A stretch of DNA of 12,808 nucleotides from Phoronis pallida (lineage: Eukaryota > Phoronida > Phoronidae), in contig JAOXYC010181246.1 in assembly GCA_028565715.1 (NCBI GenBank), forward strand, positions 1 to 12,808, read 5' to 3'. The notes below the pieces were generated by a model. It had not been told where the DNA came from and did no database searches. It saw only the letters and a program-made list of their open reading frames with translations. Shown piece after piece: positions 7,901 to 12,808 of the stretch. The stretch's first letter is position 1, and each line of letters opens with the position of its first letter. The translations under genes were made by a program, and so were the position numbers.

Positions 7901-10900
7901 AATATCAAAAGACAGAGAAATTCAGAACTAGTTCTGAATTTTTCTGTCTTTTCAAAATGTATATCTTTCCGCCAGTAAACGCATACATTTAATAGTAGCA
8001 AGCTTTGATTTGTGTTTTGTGTAAAAGAAACCAGTGCTCTAACCCAGCAGCTCTAACCACAACACTTTGCTTTGAGTATTCTCAATCCAACACTTACTAG
8101 GTAATCTGGTATACATGTATCTTTAGGGTATGCTAATAGTCCCATCACTTTCTGAACTCTTAGTAACTGACTGTCTTCTACATTTGAAAAATACTTCCGT
8201 GCATGCCTTTAAATACAGAACAGAATCGTTGAAGTATCAATTTGATCAAGCAGACTGGGCAAAAATAGCTACACCATATGATATCCTCCATGGACAGTCA
8301 TGTAGCTTGAACTTTGTGTAGTTTGGCACAATGTTTTCACGTAAACAAAATTCATTAAATTCACGACTTCTTAATCCATTAATGATTTAAATTTAAGTTT
8401 GTTTAAATTTTTTACTGTTGCTTGTGCCATTTTAGTATGAGTTAGCCCGAAGATGAGATATGTTCTGTCTCGAAATATTGCTGTGTTGTATGATGTCTAT
8501 TGGAGTTTAATTATTCAAATGTGATGCACATGAACGTTCATTATTCAGACGGTATGAGAAGGTTGGAAATGAAATCATTAAAGGATTAAGAAGTCGTGAA
8601 TTTAATGAATTTTGTTTAAATGGACAGTCAGAGAATTTTCTACAAACTGTCATATGTGATGCAGTATAATTGAGTTGTTACATGACTTTGATCAATTGCA
8701 ACTTTTTATACATATTTTTGCAAAATAAAATTCTCGGAATCACGTTTGTTGGAGAATTGTATACTGCAAACATTGTAACTGGCAAGTCCAGTTGACCAGA
8801 TTTATAAAATACTCTGTTCTTCAATCCTGGACCGGATAATAAGTAATTTACATAAATAAATACAAAAATAACATTAGCATCTTTAGTCCTCAAACTGGGA
8901 AAAAACAATGTAAAAGAGGAAAATACAGAACGGACTTGAACTCCAAAGCTCTTGTTTCCGGTACAAGTGGAATAATGTACTCCCTCGTATAACTTCTGTT
9001 ATTCAGTCAATGGAAAGGCATTGACTGAATATGCCAATAAATGAGGGACCACATTATTCGACGTGTACCCTTGTTTTAAAGGCAAGAGATCAGTGGATCG
9101 TGTCATTGTGGGAGAAAATATGTTTTTATATAGCCTCATTTATTCAGTGATCCCATTTACATGGTGGGACAAACATGATGATCTTCAAATATGTTCATCA
9201 AGTCAGACTTACCGAATTGCCTCAAGCCTCTGTCCACTTCGTACCAGTTCAATAAACTCCTGTTCATGTAGACTGAAGTCTAGAGTACTCTGGAAAATAA
9301 CAACAACAACAAAACATACTTGAGTTGATAAAAGAAATTGTTCATCATCTCCAATTTAAGATGTCAATTGAGCAAAACATATGTTCAGATAAAGACTATG
9401 AGACTGTTAAACGTTGGAAGCAGAAATCAATAACAAAGGTCCTTAAAAAGCGGTTGACAGTTCCTAACTTCAACGCTCTTCATGAGGTATTTATGCATGA
9501 GAAAAAAAGTCATATCTTTTTAGCAACCTTCTAATTCATGCGCGCCTGGCAATCACTGAAATGGTCTCTTAACGACCATCCACTGTTTGTGAGGAAATTA
9601 TGGTTCATGATAATATTGTGTGCCCATTGCAGTAATAAAAGTCGCCATCTTGGATAAGTTGTCACTTTTTCCAAGTCCCAAATGTTTCAAACAAAATGTC
9701 ACAGATAGCACGATCCCAAAAGTGACAAGTTATGTGAGAGAACTTGTACTTTTACGATTTAATCTCATTTATCATTGACAGGGCATTTTAATAGCCACAA
9801 TACTCACCTTTAGTCTTCTCAACTTTGACTTATTATCGCCACACCAGGCCAAACATTTAGTTGTGTCCCCATTTGCTAATGACTCTTCCACGTCTTTGGA
9901 CACCAGGAACAGATCAATATTAGTTAGGTCCTGTAATAAATAAACAAAGAAGCTCCTAACTAATACATTTACTTGAGACCAAGCTCTTTTTTCTCTATGA
10001 TCCATAAATATATCTGACATTTTTTGACACAAAAAACAATCATACGAAAACCTGTGTGAAAATCTTTTCAAAAACCAGGTGAATTGTCCAATATATCACT
10101 TTTGCAAATACACAGTGCATCAATAAATTTTTGTTTGAGGAATCCTTACAGCAATATCTGAATGCCTTGCTAACTTAAGTGCAGTTTCATAGTAACCACA
10201 TCGTAGAAAGTATTCCACCAGCATTCGATCAAGTCTTTTCTTCTTCCAGTTGGCTGCAACATTTGGTGTAAACTTTTCATACTCTTTCAGATGCTCCAAG
10301 CGTCTTTTACAAAGGCGAGCTGTGTCAAGTTCATCATGTATGTTTTCTTCAGCCTAGAAAAAATCATAAATTTTCAAAATTATAAAAGAAAACTGGGCCT
10401 CTGGTCTTAATATACTTTATGAGGATATGTTACAATAATTATGCAAAAGGGTAAATTCAGAAAATTCAGAGAAAGGGGAATAATTTGTAAGCCACTGTAA
10501 CTTTTTGTGTAACTTTTTAAGTAAAGTACTTACTTAATTTATTTTTACTGTACAAACTTACAAATTAATAAAAATCAAATCAAAAGATTTTTTCTATAAT
10601 CAGGACTAAATCCAATGTTACTTTTATTAATTTACAAACAATCCAATAGATGTCAGGACCAGACATGAAGGAATTTTAACAACCTTTCTTTTCAGTACTG
10701 TCAATTTTTCTACCACGCTGTCCAAGAGTGAAGTGACTTGGCTGACATCTGTTGAGATGGTTAGACAACTCTCTAATTCTGAAGCCGCCTTGTTTACGTT
10801 TGTTACTTCACGGTCGATGTTCTTCTGTGCAGTTCTGAATTTCTTGTTGAGTATTTCATACGGCACCTAAAATGAAGGATATTAATGAAAGCTTACGGTT

Positions 10901-11946
10901 TTGAGACCAATAAAAGCACCATTAATCACTGTTCATCTGTTTATTCTGAAAATAGTCCTAATCATTGTGGTTCCAATTTGATACGCCTTATCGGTTATTG
11001 TACATAATCTGACACCTCGCCAACAGGAGTTTTGTGACACCCAATATTCAGTCAATGAAATGCATTTAATATATAATATTTAATAACAGGAATCGCGGAA
11101 GGTGACCAAATTTTCTTCTCGCAATCGGTGTGTGTTTTTTGGTCCTTGGGATATCATCCTCTCAATTTTCTGTCAAACATTTCAGTGGTTCAAAGTTTTA
11201 GCTTACCCATTTGGTGGTATAAATATAAAAATAAATATAAGCTATAGTATTATGTTCAGTCAATGCATTTCACTGAATAACGGCATACGCCAACGGAAAT
11301 CGGGAGAGGTGTCCGATACTCTCCATAGTCATAGTGTAGTCAGTCCCTAGGCTGACCCTATGGATTGGCCTAGTCTGTGACGTATCCTACCGAATCAAGA
11401 CAAGATAAGAGTGAAGCAGTGACCTACTGAACCACCAGTAAAAACTGTTTCAGCTGCTAACCTGCTAACCTGGGCTCAAAACTGTTTCTGACCAGCTGAC
11501 TTTGTTGTTGGACAGTCAACGATCAAATCGACTGTCTGTCTGTCTGTTTTTTATAGCCCGTCGCAAGGGCCATTTCTGGCATTACCATTTCTGGCATTAC
11601 CATTTCTGGCATTATAGCAACGGGGGACCGCCATTTTCGTACTCATCCGAGGGACGAGGAATTCACAGTTCCCAAAGTGGCAAGTCAGAAACGTGCGAGA
11701 CGAATTCAGGCGTCGATCCCGGGTCGCCAGGATCGTGTGTCGGTGCTTTAACCACTCGACCACCACGACTGTTTGTAAACCATGTTATTTCAGTTTAGTA
11801 ATGTCATTCCAGGTTATCCAATAGATGAGGTTAAGACACAATACTTGTATCAAGGTTCCTAAGGGCAATTTTACGAATATAAGCAAGTTACAAGGTCCAC
11901 AAAATACCTTTAGAGTGGAGTGTTCCAGGACTTTCACATCTGCCAT
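4811..11946 (-). CDS. MAEA: MAEA, RING-like subunit of the GID/CTLH E3 ubiquitin ligase (nine coding exons)
   Basis: The coding sequence joins, in transcription order, 11946-11908, 10866-10684, 10353-10150, 9930-9808, 9289-9213, 8206-8098, 7184-7051, 6175-5980 and 4912-4811. That is 1167 bases, or 388 codons plus TGA. All introns are GT-AG and every junction keeps frame. Domain order fits MAEA: an N-terminal helical/coiled region (1-105), LisH (about 110-142, [20 protein letters not shown]), CTLH (about 148-205), CRA (about 206-290) and a RING-Gid domain (about 303-388) with CPVC at 304-307, HC at 322-323 and CPRTKE at 370-375. The protein ends in EKVYVM, close to human EKVYIM; the tyrosine there is known to matter for ligase activity in the family. 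In the family, MAEA pairs with RMND5 to ubiquitinate metabolic-enzyme and other targets in cytosol and nucleus. The last intron holds a tandem array of copies of part of exon 8. Confidence 0.96.
4913..5103 (-). other. Unique 3' part of MAEA intron 8
   Basis: Between the array and the exon 9 acceptor, about 190 bases of single-copy AT-rich intron with a short inverted pair GTTATA/TATAAC near 4943-4974. No other structure seen. Confidence 0.6.
5104..6068 (-). repeat. Tandem array of nine copies (one native, eight intronic) of the 3' part of MAEA exon 8 plus its donor site
   Basis: The core CCATTAGGTAACATCATAGG starts at 5135, 5244, 5353, 5466, 5572, 5681, 5787, 5893 and 5999, giving spacings of 109, 109, 113, 106, 109, 106, 106 and 106. 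In transcription sense each unit carries codons for about residues 327-355 ([25 protein letters not shown]), the 5' splice site and about 20 intron bases. Exon-like right edges lie at 5116, 5225, 5334, 5447, 5553, 5662, 5768, 5874 and 5980 (native). Donors are GTAAGT in most copies, GTTAGT at 5447 and lost (ATAGGT) at 5225. Spacing differs by 3 bp because five copies lack one codon (TGTTATATATC versus TGTATATC). The copy at 5334 has a 7-bp insertion. Unique intron sequence resumes below about 5104. Confidence 0.95.
5980..6175 (-). CDS. MAEA: MAEA exon 8 (residues 290-355), main part of RING-Gid domain
   Basis: Acceptor TTGAATCAG|A and donor TATAAC|GTAAGT. 196 bases, ending in phase 0. It codes [10 protein letters not shown], then [28 protein letters not shown] and [16 protein letters not shown]. 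The [15 protein letters not shown] block matches human exactly apart from one residue. Its last roughly 90 bases, with the donor, are the source or a member of the tandem array at 5104-6068; only this copy is continuous with the upstream half of the exon. Confidence 0.96.
6247..6808. mobile_element. MITE with 16-bp terminal inverted repeats and TTAA target site (intron 7)
   Basis: The left end is TTAA|CGTAAGTGTGAACCTT (6247-6266) and the right end is AAGGTTCACACTTACG|TTAA (6789-6808), perfect inverted repeats flanked by TTAA. The body is 554 bp (6251-6804), very AT-rich, with no transposase frame. Duplication of TTAA is the hallmark of piggyBac-type transposition, so a non-autonomous piggyBac-like element is the best guess. 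A TA-duplicating element with TIRs including the outer TTAA cannot be excluded. Confidence 0.85.
7051..7184 (-). CDS. MAEA: MAEA exon 7 (residues 246-290, last codon split), CRA region
   Basis: Acceptor CATCTTCTTCAG|GAA and a slightly weak donor ACC|GTATCC. 134 bases. [20 protein letters not shown] and later [12 protein letters not shown] match human [20 protein letters not shown] and [12 protein letters not shown]. Two bases (CC) of Pro290 are completed by the first base of exon 8. Confidence 0.94.
7247..7420 (+). repeat. Dispersed repeat, copy 2, with a perfect 26-bp inverted repeat (intron 6)
   Basis: Gapless partner of 261-330 over 7247-7316, then about 60 extra bases, then homology again from 7381 (CATGAAACAGTGACGA). 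The extra segment contains an exact inverted copy of the repeat's own sequence: 7265-7290 (GTCATTGAATAATAAATTTC and onward) is perfectly complementary to 7330-7355, with a 39-base spacer. So this copy acquired an inverted duplication that copy 1 lacks. Confidence 0.75.
7421..7906. other. MAEA intron 6, remaining sequence
   Basis: AT-rich, with a short inverted pair GTGTTATTTTC/GAAAATAACAC near 7460-7498. No coding region supported. Confidence 0.5.
7907..7952. repeat. 46-bp near-perfect palindrome
   Basis: AAAAGACAGAGAAATTCAGA and onward to a central ACTAGT, mirrored by its complement ending TTTCTGTCTTTT, with 23-base arms and a single mismatched pair and no loop. A direct repeat GTCTTTCAAAATG(G)...AT / GTCTTTTCAAAATGT...AT (about 7874 and 7946) brackets it. 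Confidence 0.8.
8098..8206 (-). CDS. MAEA: MAEA exon 6 (residues 209-245), CRA region
   Basis: Acceptor TATTTAAAG|G and donor CTA|GTAAGT. The first base completes Arg209, then [20 protein letters not shown] and [16 protein letters not shown] follow. The pattern HARK-F and MGLLA-P matches human HARKHF and MGMLAFP. The acceptor has a weak pyrimidine tract, but both neighbouring exon phases demand this junction. Confidence 0.92.
8342..8618. mobile_element. Short element with 47-bp terminal inverted repeats (intron 5)
   Basis: 8342-8388 (TAAACAAAATTCATTAAATT and onward) and 8572-8618 are reverse complements with one mismatch in 47. The internal 183 bases include GAAGATGAGATATGTTCTGT followed by CTCGAAATATTG, a small hairpin-like motif of the kind sometimes seen at retroelement 3' ends. 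No coding frame. No clear target-site duplication was found, so this could be a foldback MITE or an inverted duplication. Confidence 0.75.
8956..9070. mobile_element. Hairpin MITE-like element sharing a TTCAGTCAATG core (intron 5)
   Basis: Inner arms TATTCAGTCAATG (9000-9012) and CATTGACTGAATA (9019-9031) are perfect with a 6-base loop. Outer arms GAATAATGT (8970-8978) and ACATTATTC (9051-9059) are perfect, CCCTC/GAGGG pairs lie between, and weaker pairing continues out to about 8959 and 9070. The TTCAGTCAATG core recurs in the element at 11007-11317. Confidence 0.7.
9213..9289 (-). CDS. MAEA: MAEA exon 5 (residues 184-209, last codon split)
   Basis: Acceptor TTATTTTCCAG|AGT, donor ATTCG|GTAAGT. 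77 bases, leaving two bases of an arginine codon completed by exon 6. [20 protein letters not shown] matches the end of the CTLH domain (human [20 protein letters not shown]). Confidence 0.95.
9290..9807 (-). other. MAEA intron 4
   Basis: 518 bases. It holds a 15-bp inverted repeat with one mismatch, TAAGTTGTCACTTTT (9655-9669) and its partner (9718-9732), and a short ATGGTC/GACCAT pair (9561-9579). The plus-strand open frame at 9325-9534 has no recognised product and lies inside the intron, so I do not call it a gene. Confidence 0.6.
9808..9930 (-). CDS. MAEA: MAEA exon 4 (residues 143-183), start of CTLH domain
   Basis: Acceptor TTTATTACAG|GAC and donor AAG|GTGAGT, phase 0, 41 codons. It reads [20 protein letters not shown] and later [16 protein letters not shown]. 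The CLAWC-DNKS-LR core is diagnostic of MAEA/Gid9. Confidence 0.96.
10150..10353 (-). CDS. MAEA: MAEA exon 3 (residues 75-142), LisH motif
   Basis: Acceptor TTTTTTCTAG|GCT and donor GCT|GTAAGG, phase 0 at both ends, 68 codons. It contains [11 protein letters not shown] and then the LisH segment [20 protein letters not shown], near-identical in pattern to human [20 protein letters not shown]. Confidence 0.95.
10354..10683 (-). other. MAEA intron 2
   Basis: 330 bases of AT-rich sequence between well-supported splice sites. No repeat or gene is evident. Confidence 0.7.
10684..10866 (-). CDS. MAEA: MAEA exon 2 (residues 14-74), N-terminal helical region
   Basis: Acceptor ATTTTAG|GTGCCG and donor AAG|GTTGTT, both phase 0, 61 codons. 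It begins [20 protein letters not shown], close to human [20 protein letters not shown], and ends [11 protein letters not shown]. The heptad-like hydrophobic spacing suggests a coiled coil, the part used for subunit contacts in the family. Confidence 0.95.
11007..11317. mobile_element. MITE-like element with imperfect about 60-bp terminal inverted repeats (intron 1)
   Basis: The outer ends pair through GACACCTC (11011-11018) and GAGGTGTC (11306-11313). The inner arms pair through TATTCAGTCAATGAAATGCA (11045 on) and AATGCATTTCACTGAATA (11262-11279). The arms between are diverged. The shared TTCAGTCAATG motif suggests kinship with 8956-9070. Confidence 0.6.
11530..11770 (-). mobile_element. tRNA-derived SINE
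   Basis: On the minus strand the head carries an RNA polymerase III A box, TGGTCGAGTGG (11762-11752), and a B box, GATCGACGC (within 11718-11709), 33 bases apart as in tRNA genes, preceded by GTCGTGG as in serine/leucine-type tRNAs. A non-tRNA body follows, including CCTCGGATGAG and GGCGGTCCC. The 3' end is GGGCTATAAAAAACAGACAG and an (ACAG)n tail. ACAGTCG occurs just outside both ends and may be a short target-site duplication. It sits in MAEA intron 1 in the same orientation as the gene. The family name is not assigned. Confidence 0.75.
11570..11614. repeat. Three perfect tandem copies of a 15-bp unit in the SINE body
   Basis: CCATTTCTGGCATTA is repeated three times without a mismatch (11570-11584, 11585-11599, 11600-11614). 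The unit length is a multiple of three and both strands stay open, which is why long open frames appear here; they are a by-product of the repeat and not evidence of a gene. Confidence 0.95.
11908..11946 (-). CDS. MAEA: MAEA exon 1 (residues 1-13)
   Basis: ATG at 11944-11946, then [13 protein letters not shown] and a donor AAG|GTATTT. The motif KVxExxTLK matches the human N-terminal segment just before VPYE. The N-terminus is about eight residues shorter than human MAEA. No longer in-frame start is needed; the upstream ATG at 11966-11968 is in another frame and stops after two codons. Confidence 0.9.
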
Positions 11947-11959
11947 TATTTTGGTTTTG

Positions 11960-11968
11960 CTAGTGCAT
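11960..11968 (-). promoter_or_regulatory. Minimal upstream ORF before the MAEA start
   Basis: ATG CAC TAG, 13 bases upstream of the MAEA ATG and in another frame. It would matter only if transcription starts upstream of 11968, which the sequence cannot tell. Confidence 0.35.
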
Positions 11969-12808
11969 TCTGGGTAAGTTGATCTTAATAAAATTACAAT
12001 TTTTAACCAAATGTCAGTTTTCTTGTATCAAAAATCAAGACAGTTTGAACTACATACAATTAAACCTTATTGTTATTTAAAATGTTTGCAAACTATCATT
12101 AAAAATGAGATTCATCAATATCGTGACATCGGTAAAACTCGAGATTGTACGTTCGAGTCGATCGCCGCGGACTGTGAATAATTTTTTGTCGGACTGTCAA
12201 ATACGAAGAGAAACTCTCAGATTTGTTTAATACTGAAGGGTTTCTTGCATTCTTAAACCTCTATTCTTCACACTTAGTGAGTAATTGTTTGGCCATATTT
12301 TTATCGAACCATCATACCGGTCAAATTCAACAGTGTCTTTGTTCTGCGTGTCTTCGGCATCGATCAAGACGCCTCGTCCGCACTTCGGCAAAAAGGTATG
12401 GTCTTTTGTTTTTTAAAACAATAGTGTTCACCATCACTTGTTTACTGGTCATTTAATATTTAAAATGACCTAAGAAAATCAATAATTATTGAGGGTAAAT
12501 GCCTTCGAACTTGTCCATTTTGCTAATGAATTTGAACGTGGGAAAATGATTTTTTTGTTCAATGATTTTAGTTGTTGATATTTGGGTAATAATAAATTTG
12601 TCAATAAAAATCGATCGGTAATTTAAAGATCGATTCATACGTTCATATTTGCACATTTTATATTCAAGACAACTCGGCCCATTTTTCAACAATCATTGGC
12701 ATTTTTTTCCTTTCACAAATGTCTACCATTTTCCATCGTGGTACGTTGATTTCTTATGCAAATGACCCCCAGCAAACAACAGTCAATATTATCCGGTTCC
12801 TCAAAAAA
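11969..12808. other. Region upstream of MAEA; probable promoter side
   Basis: No gene supported. A CpG-bearing patch at about 12120-12400 (for example TCGAGTCGATCGCCGCGGAC) contrasts with the AT-rich flanks and could mark a promoter for MAEA or a divergent gene. The plus-strand open frame at 12223-12456 shows no recognised domain. A donor-like AAAAAG|GTATGG follows the CpG patch at about 12391-12400, so a non-coding first exon of a plus-strand neighbour is possible but unproven. Confidence 0.35.

Noticed and set aside
11709-11762. A functional tRNA gene
   Set aside because: A and B boxes are present but the acceptor and anticodon stems do not form properly, and the sequence runs on into a SINE body with an ACAG tail.
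11502-11798. 98-codon plus-strand and 71-codon minus-strand open frames as genes
   Set aside because: Both lie across the tRNA-derived SINE and stay open because of the 15-bp repeat (HFWHY and NARNG units); there is no gene-like context.
12223-12456. Divergent plus-strand gene upstream of MAEA
   Set aside because: A CpG-bearing patch and a donor-like GTATGG are suggestive, but the 77-codon frame has no recognised domain and no second exon is visible.

Overview
The window is metazoan nuclear DNA: AT-rich, with short exons, GT-AG introns and many small foldback transposons. The one gene I can build with confidence runs on the minus strand, from a start codon at 11946 to a stop at 4811. It is an ortholog of MAEA (yeast Gid9/Fyv10), the RING-like subunit of the GID/CTLH E3 ubiquitin ligase. 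Nine exons join in frame into a 388-residue protein; from memory, the human protein is 396 residues. The organism is probably an invertebrate, possibly marine, judging by the diverged MAEA and the mix of TTAA-flanked and TA-flanked MITEs and a tRNA-headed SINE. I cannot name a phylum.

Layout. 1-4,600 is mostly non-coding. A possible partial minus-strand exon lies at the left edge (1-92) and a weak plus-strand terminal exon candidate at 1401-1508. A large nested foldback element occupies 3171-3847, followed by a perfect 16-bp palindrome (4172-4205) and a 30-bp fragment of the foldback terminus (4433-4462). 4,744-11,946 is the MAEA gene with a candidate polyadenylation signal. Its introns hold a TTAA-flanked MITE (intron 7), a 26-bp perfect inverted repeat and a 46-bp palindrome (intron 6), a 47-bp inverted-repeat element and a 90-115-bp hairpin element (intron 5), and a MITE-like element plus a tRNA-derived SINE (intron 1). 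11,947-12,808 is upstream sequence with a CpG-bearing stretch and no gene I can support.

The most interesting observation is in the last MAEA intron. The 3' part of exon 8, which codes for about 30 residues of the RING-like domain together with its 5' splice site, has been amplified into eight further tandem copies at 106-113 bp spacing. The native copy is continuous with the rest of exon 8. The others lie downstream in the intron, keep most of the coding-like sequence, and mostly keep usable GT donors and AG acceptor-like sites. The phases do not chain: including any copy after the native exon would give a frameshift and an early stop. The array is therefore either inert minisatellite debris or a set of decoy splice sites/poison exons, not a bank of interchangeable exons.
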